This document shows positions 11,655 through 24,639 of a stretch of 64,000 bases of DNA, in pieces. Source of the DNA: Cymbidium sinense (taxonomy: Eukaryota; Streptophyta; Magnoliopsida; Asparagales; Orchidaceae); NCBI GenBank assembly GCA_021442155.1, contig CM038216.1, forward strand, positions 152,235,009-152,299,008, written 5' to 3'. Below the pieces are notes generated by a model. That model did no database searches. It was not told the origin of the DNA and was given only the letters and a program-made list of their open reading frames with translations. Position numbers and translations under genes: made by a program. Position 1 is the first letter of the stretch; each line of letters starts with the position of its first letter.

Positions 11655-14226
11655 GAAATAAATCATGTTTGAAAATAATAAAAAAGAACAAAATGATTCC
11701 ATTCATCAAATCTTCTTCTTTCAAGTGTTGTTTGCTTATCTCTTGAAATCCATGTGACGTGTTTAGGGTAGGTGTAAGAGTCCCCGGGCATCCTATCCCT
11801 CTTTCACAACACAAACATAATCTCGATTAGAATAGGTGTAGAGAACCCCAGAGGAATCCTATTATTAGCATAACTAAGTTAGGTGTGAGAGAACCCCATC
11901 CTTTCTTAGTGGAAATTTTGCCACATGGCATCATTTCTTAATTCCAGTTTTAAGGTAGGTGTAAGAGTCCCCAGAGGCATCCTATTCCTTTTAACACATG
12001 CAAAATAAACACAAATCTTTATCTCGAAGCTATTTTGATGTGGGAGCAAGCCCCGTGGCACTCACTCATTAGCTCAGTCTCTACATGCTACCTAAGTATG
12101 TCACCCGGTCATTTATTTGGAAGATGTGAGTCCCCAGCTTTCTTTTAACTTGATATAAACCAACAAATGCCTTGTTAGTATGGTCTTCACTGCCCAGCTA
12201 CCTATGTTGACTTTGCTTAAGAAGATGTGAGTCCCTGCTTTCTTCTTGAACTAGCCATCATGCACTAACTAGGTTGAGTATATTTGAGGTTTAGGATAAG
12301 TCCCAGGCTCCTTTCTCTTGACTACTTTGAGTATAAGTCCCCAATGGCATTCACTAAGAGCCTTAGTCGGATAGCATGTCGATAAGATGACTATCCCAAA
12401 GAATCTGCTATAGGAGGATGTGAGTCCCAGCTTTCTTCCTACGATTGTGCAAATCGATGGGCACCTTAGGTTGGTTGATGTTCTATGACGATTCACCCGT
12501 GAGTACACCACTGGCAAATGAGTCCCAAGTTTTCTCCTTGAGTTGGACATAATACCAATTGGATATACTAGCCATGTCATCTCAGGTGTTGGATTAAGCC
12601 CTTACCATCCCTATGGGCACTCTATTTGATCAAGTCCTTGTGACCCCATTTAGACACTACCGGTTACTTTGGATTGTTCCCCTTCCTAGTACCCCCTGTG
12701 TTGGAAAAATTTGTATAATGCCGGTTCTCCTTGGTTCAATAAATCGAGATAGTTTAGGCGATATAAGCTCCTTCTGTTTGATCCCTCAAACTAACAAGGT
12801 CCATAAAATAACTAAAACAAAATAAACAAAATTAATTCTTGTGGATTAGAATTCAAGCCCCAAAGGGCCCTCTCCAAGACATCTATCTTTAGGCGCACAG
12901 AACTCATAGAATTCTTGACTACGAGTTGAGATAAATCTGTCGGTACTCACATAGCCTTAGGTGGTTCATCATTTTTCCAAGCAATCATTCCCGCTTTGAA
13001 TATGTAAGACTATGATGCATTCTTTCTTGCATGATTGCCACAAATCGATAGGCAGCCCTAGGTCGGGTTTGATTTGTTGCCCAAAGTAACCGGTCACCCC
13101 AATGGTCTTTTCTAGTGGAAGATGTGAGTCCAGCTTTCTTCCTTCAATTGATCATTGCAAACCAAAAGGCACTCCTTTGGTTGATAGTTCTCCCATCCGG
13201 AAGCTACTCCCTTTGGAATGAGATAGTCTAGTTTCTATAAGCTCCTTCAATATGATCCATCATAAATTGATGGAATAAAATAAATTTAAAATGAAATCAA
13301 TTTTGACTTTCTTGAGATTTAAGTCCCCCAATGGCATTCACTCAATAGTTCTGTGGGTTTGATTTGTTGCCCAAAGCAACCACACCCAAGTGGTTCCTTA
13401 TTTCTAAGATGTGAGTCCCTGCTTTCTTCTTAAGACTTGACCATTGTATACCAAAAGGCATTCCCTTTGTTGATAGTCCTACCTTGGTGGTAGACTTCCC
13501 TTTGAATTGATGAATCTGAGCTAGGTCTAGGCCTCCATGGCCCCTACTTAGTGCAATTCATCGCAAACCTATGGGATCCATCATAATCAAAACAAATAAA
13601 TTTAAAAATGAAATCAATCTTGACTATCCCTGAGCTGATTTAAGTCCCCGGCATTCACTCAATAGCCCCTAGGTTGGGTTCAATGTTGCTTGCCAATAAA
13701 TTACCCCAAAGAACGGTCCTACTTTGAGGATGTAAGTCTACTACGCTTTCTTCCTAGTATAGCTGTTGTATACCAAAAGGCAGTTTTCCTTTGGTTGGTT
13801 AGTCCTACTATATGTTTAGTAGACTACCCCTTTGGATTAGTAAACTTGAATTATGTCTTAGCCTCCATGGCTCCTATTCAGTACAACCCATTGTAAACCA
13901 ATAGGTTCATCTAAAATTCAAACCTAATAAATTAAAACAAATTCAACCCTCTTCCCGGAACAAATCAAATTTCTCCTTAGAGATTCAAATCAAATCAAAC
14001 CTCTCATCCCTTTGTGGATGACTTGAACTTGCTTCCCTAGTGGAAGGTTCACACTCTATCCCTTAGTGGATTTTTCCCTCTCTTATGTTTTGGACATAAG
14101 TAGAGCCACATTGTACTAAGCTCGATTTTTTCTTCCTTAGATAGATTATTTCTATTGCTTGTGATCTCTGTTGTTGATCATTTCAACACTAATACGTGGT
14201 GGCCACACACCACACCTATTGGGCTT
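11655..14226 (+). repeat. 3' non-coding zone with two sets of tandem repeats
   Basis: After the end of pol, short units recur: TAGGTGTAAGAGTCCCC and variants at about 11,768, 11,829, 11,880 and 11,954, each followed by CATCCTATT-like text. Then GATGTGAGTCCC...CTTTCTTC units occur at about 12,123, 12,224, 12,418, 13,122, 13,406 and 13,727. A larger unit of roughly 300 bases is seen three times between 13,020 and 13,930; each has CCAAAAGGCA, a GTCCTAC phrase, CCTCCATGGC in two of three, and ends with AAATAAATT-like text. Large tandem arrays in the region between pol and the 3' LTR are known for Ogre/Tat elements. Confidence 0.55.
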
Positions 14227-17200
14227 TGTTGACCTCATTTTAGAATGAGCTCTCAACCCTCCATTTAGACATAGGACTCTCTTAGACTTTAAGAGTTCCT
14301 TAGACACATCTAGTGATTAGGTGGACACTCAACCCAGCCCAGAAGACTTAGAAGAGTTAGTAGAATAGGTCATGCCTTGGGGTGTTAGAAAATGATCACC
14401 CTTAGCTTAAACCATTCCTCTTTCCTTCTTTCAAGTCAAACCCAAATCAATTTGATTTTTTCTCCAAACTCAAATCAAATTCCATGATTGAAATCCATGA
14501 TTCCATGATCAAAATCCATCAAAATTCTAAAATCCAAATTTTGAAGTCCATTCTTAAGGACTTAACCAAAATCATGATCAAACTAATCAAATCTTTTGAA
14601 CTCATTTATATTCCATTTATGTTCATATATATAAATGAAATATAAAATCATCAAATCCATCAAATAAATTCATTTTTATAAATTCATTTAATTCATTTAA
14701 TAAATTCATCAAATATTCAAATATTTTCAAAACTTATTTATATTCTCATTTATATTCACATATATAAATGATATAAATATAAATCAAAATCAACTTTAAA
14801 ATTCCAATTTAAAATTCCTTAAATCCTTTAAATTTAACCTAAATCTTGATCAAACCATTTCAAACTCATGGGATTTTCTCAAACTTTTATATTCTCATTT
14901 ATATTCTCATATAAATGAAATATAAATATAAATCAATCAAATCAATTCAAAATTAAATTCCAATTTAAAATTTCCTTAAATCCTTTAAATCTTTAATGGA
15001 TTTAACCTAAATCTTGATCAAACCATTTCAACTCATGGGATTTTCTCAAAACTTGTTTATATTCTCATTTCATTCTATATATATAAATCAACCAAATCCA
15101 ATTCAAAATTAAATTTCAATTAAAATTTTCTTAAATCCTTTAAATCCCTTTAATGGATTTAACAAATCATGATTAAACCACTTCAAATTCTTGAAATTTT
15201 CTCATGATCATTTATATTCTCATTTATATTCACATATATAAATGAAATATAAATTCAAACAATCAAAACCACTAAAATCAAACTCAAATCCACTCAAAAT
15301 CAATCTAAGCCTTTCAAGTCAAAATCTTGAACTTAGCCAAATCACTTTCAAATCAAGCCAAACTTTGATTTTCTCTCATGGTTCAATCAACCCTACAATC
15401 ATGAGCTCATATATAAATCCAAACTTCAATCACTCAATCAAAACCCAAGTCAAAATCAAACCAAACCCTTTCATATTCTTCCTTTGAATATGAAATTTTC
15501 AAATGGATCAAACCCATTTGACTTCAAACCACTTGTAAATGGATTTATATTTCAATCATGAGTCCATATACAAGATCAACCAACTTCAAATCAAGCTTTG
15601 ACCAAGCCATTTGACCTACTTAGGCTCACTTGACCCAAAGTGACCTAAAGTATCTTTATGAGCCAAATTTTGATCCTAACCAAATTGGATTGAACCAAAC
15701 TCATATTTTCCCTCATCATCATCATCATGGGATGATCAATCAATCAATCAAACCAAGTCAAACCTAAGAGTTGACCAAGTCAACACTTAACCCAAAATGA
15801 AACCTTATAGTACCCACCATAGGCCAAATTGATTGAAATTGATCTAAGTTCACTACCTATGTTTGACCCAAGCCAACATTTGAGCCTAACCTAGCCTAAT
15901 TGGCCACTCGAACCAAGTTGACCCATTTTGACCTAAACGGTCAAAATGTATCAAAACTTGATCTAAGCTAAATTGATTGAAACCAATGGGTCAAGTCCAT
16001 TCCAAATCACTCGTGGAACTTGACCAAACCCTCACTAGACAACTAGACCCAATTGACCTTAGACCCAACATGACCTAAAGGGTTCATAAAATTGAACTTA
16101 ACCCAAATTGATTGGAAACAAAGATACCAATCCACTATATGACTATCCAAAACCTAAACCTACCTTGACCTACCCCAAATAAATCAAATGGGTCAAATAG
16201 GTCAACTTGACCCATTTGACCTAAATGAAGTCATATGAGCCAAAACTAAATATATACCAAATTGAATCAAACCAAAGCCAAAATATTTCAAATGGTCATA
16301 TGAACTTGACCAACCATTGGTTTGACCTAATTTGACTTATCAATCTCTAAGTTGACCCATTTTGACCTAAATGGGTCAACATGAGCCAAACACTATCAAA
16401 TGGATTCCAAATCTAATGAAACTTGGCCAAACCTAGTTTCTCCACATACCAACATATCCAATGTGAAAATGACCATATTCTACCCTAGGCCATAGAATAA
16501 ATTTGAATGGTAATTTGGTCATACCCTCTTCACATTCACTTGAGGCTTTCCTAAAAGCTCAAGGGACTTAATGATGAGTGTGAACCCAACCCAATGGTGG
16601 GTTAGCCCATTTGGTCCCTAGACCAAACCACCCCATGATCAAAATTGAATTTTCAAACTCCCTCTCAAGTTCAAGCACATGGGAGGTTGGCAATCCACTG
16701 GCTCAAACCACCATGTGCACACTCAACTAATCAAGCCTCTATGATCAATTGGATCAAAATGGATGATTGTGTCAGTCCATCCTTCAAGGGGAGATATACT
16801 TCCTTCACTTCATTCACCAAGTTGATTGAAGGATAGAAGCCGAGGAGCCATTGAGATTGATCCTAAGCTTCCCATTTTCCTTTCCGCTTTTGAACAATGA
16901 AAATAAGGGAATTGCCAACTTCTTCCACACTTCCTTTAAATTGCTCTTGCACACTCATCTAGAGCTGTCGAGTGCATAAGCTTCTTAGAGTTCCCACAAG
17001 GAAGAGTCCAATTGAATCAAAGCTGAAGCTCAAGCAAGGAGGAGTTCGTCCATACATTGATCTACTCAACCTCAAGTGCTCATACTCTCAACAAGGCTTC
17101 ATCTCAACCAGACGAAGCTTCTCCAAGGGAATAGAGTGCCAATGATCACCTCCGGCGAGGTATGGGATTTTCTGACCATTAAACTCAATGTGGTGTGGAG

Positions 17201-20200
17201 CTTTGTGAAAGAAATTTTCATCCCATCAATTTTTGACCGTTGGATTTGCCTCTCTCTGTCTTTAGATGATGTGGGCTAAATTTGGCTTGATTCCATGCTT
17301 GAGCTTCCCCTGATCATGGATGCCTCTGAACAATGGGAAGAACTTGGATGATCCGTCCATCCTATTTTAGATGGACTACAGATTATTCAGACATGTTTAG
17401 ATATCCTTTATATGATTTAAAATGTGAGATCTAATCTTTGATGAGGATTAAAGCGTGTGAACCACCCGAGGAGGAAAAACTTAAGTGACCTCAATGCATA
17501 TGTAAAGCAATCACCACTCGCGCCATGAGTGGATTAATTAGGATTAAAAATGCTTAATTAATTTTGATTAATCAAGGATCTTCTAAAATGCATAACTCTT
17601 CATAGAAAATTCAAAAAAATGTGAAATAAAATCCTATGGATAGATAATTAAACCTAGAATATTTTAAAATTAATTTTGATGAGTTTTGAATTATGCTTTT
17701 CTCTAAATTTGGCTTTTATTGGAAAGTGTATTTTGTTAATTTTTTTTTAATTAAGCCTATATTAATCCCAAATTTCTTGGGTAAGTTTTAGGATGACTCC
17801 CTAAATTTTCTTGGGATTTATTGAAGGCTTCATTAGTGTAATTATATATGGTTTCTTCAATTACCCTTCTTATGTAATTAAGCTTAATTAGGGTATAATT
17901 AGTGATTTTAACCTATGACTAGGGTTGATTCAGGTCAGTAGTAAGTAGGAGGTTTAATAATTCATTTTCAAACTATTCTCTAAACCCTTTTCTCTCTTTA
18001 ATCTCCTTTAATTAAAGGTAAATTCATTAATTATCTTAATCAATTTTAAAAAATTTCACAAACTAATTAATATACTTTGGGTAGGTGTTTAGTAGCCTAA
18101 GTTCAACTAAGGAAATCAAATCCAATTCATGTGTGAAAGGGTATTTTGAAATTACTTAAGCTAAACCCTTAGCTTAATTAACTTTTAATTGTAAGCCAAA
18201 TTGCATTAGGCATTTTCATTATTAGGTGCCAAATTTAAATTCCTCAGTTTTTATGTCATCTCATCTCATAATTATTTAGTTAATTCTTCTAAGGTAAAGG
18301 TTAATTAAACTTTAATTTATCTTTAACCTAATCAATAAAAATGGATCTAATTATCTAAAATTAAAATATCAAACACATGTGGAAATAGTTAGAACAAACT
18401 ATCTCACCTTTTAAAATTAAATCAAACTTCAAACTAAACAAAAAATCACTTTGAAATTCACTTTGATTTATTTTAAACTTTCTTATTCCATAAGAATGTC
18501 TTTAGGATTTAAGTGAAGTGAGTTTGTTTACATGCTTTCATTACTTTGAATCTTTTCCTAACATGTTAAGTTGCATGTCATGTGATATCATGCATTCATA
18601 GTTTTGAAATTCAAATTTTCTTAAATTGATTACTTAGCATGCATCATAAAGTGTGTTAAATATTCTTATTTTTCATGTAGATATGCTTAGGGTCCATCCA
18701 TATGCATGTTATATATGTTGGGGAAAGAAATGAAGTAATGTGTGTTATGTGAATTTTGATTCATTTTATTTAATCTTAAAATACCTTTCTTTTTTAATAG
18801 GTTTGTTTAGAGTTTATCTAAACTTAGGATTAATTAAAAGATTTAATCAAAACATTCATCTAAATGAAACTAAAATGTGAATCAACTTTAGAAATTACTT
18901 AGGATATTGAAGGAAAGAGGAGTCCTCTTCTCTTTTCCTCTCTTCATAACTTAGTAATTAATTGTAGGATCCGCTTAAACCAAATCAAAATATGAAATAA
19001 ATTTAACCCAAAATGATTAAACAACTTAAATGAAACCCTCCTCTAAGTTGAACATGTTCTTCACACTTAGAGAATTTGAACCTAAAGCCATAGTTAAGCA
19101 TACCACACAAGCCTTCAAAACACACACATTACCTAAGTCACAACTTCTAGCCTTAGGTTAGGTTGGTGCATGATTTGATGTTTGTTTTATTTTATGATAT
19201 ATGTTTTAGACTAGATGGTGTGGTGTGTATGAATGAATGGTACATCTTTAGTCTAACTATTCTTTTCTAGGAGATTGTGCTTAAGGGCTATCATAAATAA
19301 AATATAAATACTTTTGCTTGGTTTTATACCCCTAAGCATAATCCATGGTTTGGACTTAGTCACCCATGAGTGGGGTGATAAGTCCAATATACATGCTTGG
19401 GATTTGTATGGTTTATTTTAGCTAACCTTTATTTTGCAGGTGTTAGTTAGTTTTCCACTTTTTCTTTTCATATAAAAATTTGTATAATTAGGATTTTAGA
19501 ATAATTGTTATGATAATTAGGATGAGCATTGGTCATAAAATTCTATCTTATGCACCATCTGAAGCCTTGGAGTCTACCATCCAATCATCCAAAAAAAGGA
19601 ACCCAAAGAAGAAAAGAAGAAGAAAAAAGAAAGAAGAAAGAAGAATAAAGCTTGAAGACCCCCATAATAATGAATTCTTTGCTTAAGTGTAATTTAATTC
19701 ATTTATAATTTGGGTTGTATAAGGGTCTGGCTACCATATTTGATATTTTGAGTTTGTGCGTTACCACAATAGTCATTTATTCTTTTTACGATTAGCTTTA
19801 TAAATTAATTGATGATTTGTTTAGCTTTTGCATTAAGTGGCATAATTTTCTTAGTTTCTATCTTGCTTTATGTATGGCCTGGATGTGGATTAGGCTCTTT
19901 AGGGAAAAATAAATCTTTTTTCCAATTTAACAACTCAAAATAAAATTAAATAACTCATAACCTCACTTAAAGCTTAGGTTTAAAATCAAGATAAAAGAAT
20001 TAGTAACCCCTTAGCTAGATGAGCATTTCTTTTGTAATATTATGCATAAATATATCTTATTTCACTCTTGATTGGAGGGCTTCCACCTTTGCCAGGGAAA
20101 CTTGGTTTGACCTTTGAGAGCCATGGTAGAAACTCACCTCATCCCTTCTCGCTAATTTTGGCCAATAATTCTATTTCTCATGCATTAGTCATATGAATCA

Positions 20201-21130
20201 TATTAGCCCACATCAAAATAATTGTCCAAAATGAAAATAAAATGAAATTTGAAATTGCATTAAATTTAGATCATCATTCTTTACATGATCTAGTCTCTGA
20301 GTGAGTTTAAGACTTAGTCTCTTTCTAAATAAATAAATGCTAGCTATCTTGCATAAGCATAAAGACTTTCCTACATGTATTTAAAATCATAGGAGGAGTT
20401 AGTTGGTAACCCCCCAGTTTGCAAGTCTGTTATCAGTGGTTTGTCCTCTCTGGAGGCAAACTAATTATCTATTTTACTTAGATTTAGGTTGCTGCTTTAG
20501 CTCCCTAGATTTAGGTTCTGAGATTGCTTCTCCCTTTTACATGTCATAAGCTTAATTCCTCACCTCTTAGATATTTTCTTAATCTTGTGTTAAGGAATCT
20601 TAAGTCCTAAATTTTTAATGAAAAATGCAACTCAAACAAACTAAATCAATTAAAAAAAAGCTCAACTATAAGATAGTTTGAAATGCTAGTTTCTAGCATA
20701 GCATCTCCTACTTATCTTCCATTTTAGCTTCATTAATAACTCTCTCTTTTGATCACATTTGATCTTCAAACATAAACCAATCGATTGATAGTCATTTTCT
20801 ATTGAAATCTTCAAAGACAACGATCATTTACCTTAATCGAGTTTTCTAAGGATCTCCCCTTGGATGTAATTATGGGGCTTGATGGGGAACTTAATAAACC
20901 CAGTTTAAAATAAACTCTGCTTTACCTTTTTATATAAAGTAAGGGAAGAATCTACGTACATATGGACCCATAATTCTTAGGAGTCCTTATTGAGGTGATG
21001 GTCCATTAAAGGGTAGTGACTTACCAAGATACACTATTTCTTTGATGATGTACTAATAATACATTTGATCATGTCATCCAAAAAGATGAATTTTTATAGT
21101 GTCTTGCCTTTTCTTTTTCCCCATAGATTT
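14227..21130 (+). repeat. Probable 3' LTR, about 6.9 kb (copy R2)
   Basis: Starts TGTTGACC like the 5' LTR segment. In order it holds: about four units of 155-180 bases with TCATTTATATTC (to 15.25 kb); a block dense in TTGACC (15.6-16.4 kb); a more GC-rich block with CCGGCGAGGTATGGG, which looks like an untranslated leader with a possible splice donor (16.6-17.3 kb); an AT-rich block; and the part shared with R1 (18.5-21.1 kb). Its last hundred bases have diverged, so the exact end is unclear. The full-length inverted copy at 56,816-63,664 has nearly the same size. Confidence 0.5.
15600..16420 (+). repeat. TTGACC-rich block inside the LTR
   Basis: About 20 occurrences of TTGACC or its complement GGTCAA in roughly 800 bases, often in the phrase TTGACCCATTTTGACCTAAA. 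A comparable block lies in the inverted copy at about 62.8-63.5 kb. TTGACC contains the core of the W-box bound by plant WRKY factors; binding here is only an inference. Confidence 0.5.
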
Positions 21131-21164
21131 GAAGGCAACTCCCTATGGACATTTTTAAACCAAC

Positions 21165-22148
21165 AATCATGAATGCAGGCATAAAAATCATAATGCCTTT
21201 ATCCAAATGAAGTGTCAAAAATTAAATAAATTTTGAAAATATTTTGCATTATATTAAGTCATTACTCATACCACTCATGCTCTAGTCTCCTATGGAGTGG
21301 GTTTAGGACTTTAGTTTCTTTCATATTAAATAGCAGCCTAACTATCTTGCACTTTCATAAGACTTTCCTACATGGATTTAAATCATATGAGGTGTTAGTG
21401 CCACCCGTGGAGTAAGTCAAATTAGGCAATTTATCCACTCGGAGGTGAAATGTCCATCTTAGAGATTTAGTCTGCTTTAGCTTGTACTAAATTCTAGAGG
21501 ATTCAGATAGTTGTTTCTTTCAGGCTACAAGTATAAATCCTCACATCTTAGGCATTTTCACAACCTTGTGTTGGTAAATTATAATCCATAGCAATCAAAT
21601 AAAAATTCAACTCAAATAAATAAATCTCTTCACTTGCAAATATATAAAGCACAATTATATGATAGATTAGAATGCTCACTAGGCTTCCTAGTATCATGAG
21701 AATTTCCTACTTTCTCCCTTTGGCTTTCAAAATAAGTCTCTCCATTTGATCTATCTCGATTGATTTTTCAAATATAGCCAATCCTTTGATAGTTTAACTT
21801 TGAAATCTTTGGAGACCCTAATTGTCTACTTTAATCGAGAGTATTTCTAAAAAATTCACATTCCATAGGATGTAATTAACTATGGAGGCTTGCTTCTATA
21901 GGGAACTTCAGAACTTTGTTTAATATAATTTATATTTTATTCATCCATGTAAAGCAGGAGAAAAATCTCTGGTATATTCGAAGACCCATCATGCCTTAGG
22001 AGTCCTTATTAAGTGATTAGGTCCATTGGGTGATGTCTCTATCTTTCGAGATAGTACATCAAACATCAATGTTGTACTTGATCACTTCAATAAGTACCCC
22101 CTACGATCTGTGTGGTGTCCCCCCCAAACATCCGAAAATAAACACCAT
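21165..22148 (+). repeat. Additional LTR end fragment (copy R2b)
   Basis: Repeats the segment 1,980-2,953 of R1 from AGGCATAAAAATC to the terminus AAAATAAACACCA, although an equivalent segment already ends at about 21.1 kb. Contains hairpins A (21,880-21,901) and B (22,039-22,054). Either a nested fragment of another copy or a duplication of the LTR end. Confidence 0.5.
21880..21901 (+). other. Conserved hairpin A (copy R2b)
   Basis: Arms CTATGGAGGC and GCTTCTATAG with a TT loop. Compared with R1, the seventh pair has changed from G-C to A-T on both sides, and two G-C pairs have become G-T wobbles, so the stem can still form. Confidence 0.6.
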
Positions 22149-23821
22149 AATCAACTTTAACAAACATTTGAGGATTTTTTTTTTGTGATTTAAAGTTTAT
22201 ATTATTTTTAATTACCTCATAAGGATTACTATTTGTTATTTGTTTCCTCAACTAATTAATAAATTTTTAGTTATCTTTAATGAATTTTTTTACAAAGATG
22301 GCACCATATATTAATCAATCAATTTTTTATTAATATCTAAAATGACTTTACTTGAAACAATATCCAACTAACTAAGTAAAATAATAAATATCTTCTTATG
22401 TAAATTTTCTTAGCCTCTCTAACAAATTGAAGCTCATAGACTCTTTAAATAGTTATTTTTTTGTAAGCTTAATGTTAGTTTGATGGGTGAGCATAATTCC
22501 CTTTATTGATGCAAAATCCATGGTACTAAAGAGATTGTCTTGACATTCATTCTCAAATTGATCCTCATGATCGACTTCCATTTTTCTTCTTTTGAGCCAT
22601 CAACATATTCATCCAATTTCATAATGGACAACTTCAAAAATCCAATAGCTCACTCAAAGAAATTGACAATTGATGCTTTTGTAAATATCCCTAAGAATTT
22701 CCTTCAACAATTCATTTAAGATGATCTAAGCAAAGATGAGTCACAACTAATATCTCCTTATGTAGAGTTATCCTATGAAGATTACTTGGTATGACTCTTT
22801 GTAATGACTTCCTTTTTTCTTAACTTCATCATCCTTCTTAGTTTTCTCCTTCATAATCTTCTTCCAAGGAGAATCAAAAGAACATTCACATATAGCCTTG
22901 TGTGTGTGTGTATTTTTTTTTTTTTCATTAAAGAGTTCTAATAGTATTGCAATAGCCTTTTATGTTTATATTTCTTTATTTTGACATAAGTTTTGGAAAA
23001 GTTCTGGCAAGTTCTTCATAAAGAAATCAAGGGTTGTTTAAATACTTAAAGCAATCAACATGTTGGCCACTTATGAAATCCCCAATTAGTTGAAATCAAT
23101 GTGTCGGCTCATCAAGATAAGATGTTTTTTATTCTCTTATTATTTTGTAGATATCTTTCAGGAGAGAAGAATCAAAGAGCTAGTATGTATCTAATGTTGC
23201 TAGGCTGAGTAAATCAAGTATCATTTATTTCTTAATCGAGTTTAAAATAAGTCAACCAATTAAGGAAGATTAATTCTTTAAGAAATAATTTTTCAAAATG
23301 AGATGTTAAGTTGGCACATTATTTTAGTGACCAAGAAAACTTGTGTTGATGCCATGATCACTTGAAGTTGTCTTAATTGCTTGATATTTTCCATTGAGAT
23401 CACTTGAAATCACTACTCATCGTATAAGCCACACGAAAAACCAACGCTACTATCAACTTAAAGTCAATTTCACTTGAACTTATCCTTTTTGTAAAATGCA
23501 TTCTAAGGTCTCTATGTAATAAGATATATGCATGCTAGCTATGTTTAGCCATTTTATAATAAGCAATACTTAAGACTTGCTACTTAAATTTACTTGTATT
23601 GTTCAAATGTAGCACTCAATATTGACCCATACTTATAAATTGAGAGTTAGCAGATTGGCCATGGACATCAAGTCATATCCCCATATTTTTATAATCTAAT
23701 AATATAATAATATCCTAGAACATCTCTCTCTAAGCTATTTTTTTCTATTTAGTTTGGTCCATAAATTTAAATAAAGTTCCAAGTTAAGGTGTCATATTTA
23801 TTTCATCTTCTATGCAATCAT
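22149..23821. other. No gene recognised
   Basis: AT-rich sequence with a short (GT)n and poly-T tract near 22,895-22,930. Occasional short peptide-like stretches cannot be assigned. Its position before the RNase H fragment suggests decayed gypsy internal sequence. Confidence 0.3.
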
Positions 23822-24597
23822 CTGCCCATTGAAAAGCATTATTTAGCTCAAGTTTTTGTTATCCTAAAATCAAGGCATTACATGCTATCGCATAAAGTAA
23901 AGTTGATTTCAAGAGTAAATCCTTTGCAATACCTTATGATCTGCTGACATTGTCTAGATGTCTAGAACATTGGTCGATGGTCTTGATACAATTTGAAATT
24001 ACTTTTGTCCCTCTTCTTTCTCTAAAAGGTCAAATTGTTGTTGATCTCTTAGTAGCACATTCTCTCCCTTAGAGTTCTCCTTCAATGATGATCTCCTCGA
24101 TAGGCAAATCATGAATTTAAAAGAAGAAAATTATGCTACCTAGGAACTATATTTTGATGGTGCAACATCCTCTGAAGAGGTAAAAAATTTAATTCTTCCA
24201 TCCTTGGAAGGCAAGGATTGGATTAATCTTTATAACTCCAAATAGAAGAATGATGCAATATCTCTACCATTTATCTAAGCCCTATATAAATAATGAAAAT
24301 TAATATAAATCTCTCATAACTAGTTTAGAGTTAACCATCCTTATGAATATTAAAGAGACTAAAACTTTTAGAGATTCCCAACTAGTTATTAACCAAGTGA
24401 GCAGAATTTATAAAGTTTTGCATCCAAAATGCTTTAATTATTATCAATATACAATGAAGTTACTTGAGCATATTCCTTTAGTGACTTTGTATAGAATATC
24501 ACGCAAATGCAATTTGATAGCTAATGCTTTAACAAAACTTGCAAAAGAAATAATGTGCCGAGAAAAAGAATCAATATCTATAAAAGTTCAAAAATAG
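23822..24597 (+). pseudogene. Second Tat-type gypsy fragment: two RNase H domains
   Basis: Starts in the ordinary RNase H with LPIEKHYLAQVFVILKSRHY followed by LSHKVKLISRVNPLQYLM, then a stop. It resumes with WSMVLIQFEITFVPLLSLKG (about 23,970) and VVDLLVAHSLP, the same DFLADHPLP-type boundary as at 9,993. The second RNase H then starts with ELYFDGAT (about 24,148). The last frame (24,343-24,597) keeps TKTFRDSQLVINQVSRIYKV and ends with IANALTKLAKEI, both typical of the archaeal-type RNase H. It is the same part of the element as 9,750-10,490 but better preserved. It ends at a (TA)n tract (24,602-24,633), and no flanking LTR is evident. Confidence 0.75.
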
Positions 24598-24598
24598 A

Positions 24599-24635
<37 letters not shown>

Positions 24636-24639
24636 AAAT

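Larger units (their letters stand above)
3327..22148 (+). mobile_element. Decayed Tat-type Ty3/gypsy retrotransposon with very long LTRs
   Basis: The order is LTR fragment, leader, gag, protease, reverse transcriptase, RNase H, second RNase H, integrase, repeat-rich 3' zone, long LTR. The order RT, RNase H, integrase is that of Ty3/gypsy. The motif NEAEYEALI in a second RNase H after a DFLATHP-type linker is typical of the Tat lineage (Ogre, Retand and RIRE2-like elements). The two flanking LTR segments share at least 900 bases after TGTTGACC. The 5' LTR has lost its downstream part and any primer-binding site. The last kilobase (21,165-22,148) repeats the LTR end, so it is probably a separate nested fragment. 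All coding segments carry many stops and frameshifts, so the element cannot move on its own. Confidence 0.6.

Noticed and set aside
11760..12010. Short regularly spaced repeats considered as a CRISPR array
   Set aside because: Units are imperfect, spacers are related to each other, and the setting is a plant retrotransposon.
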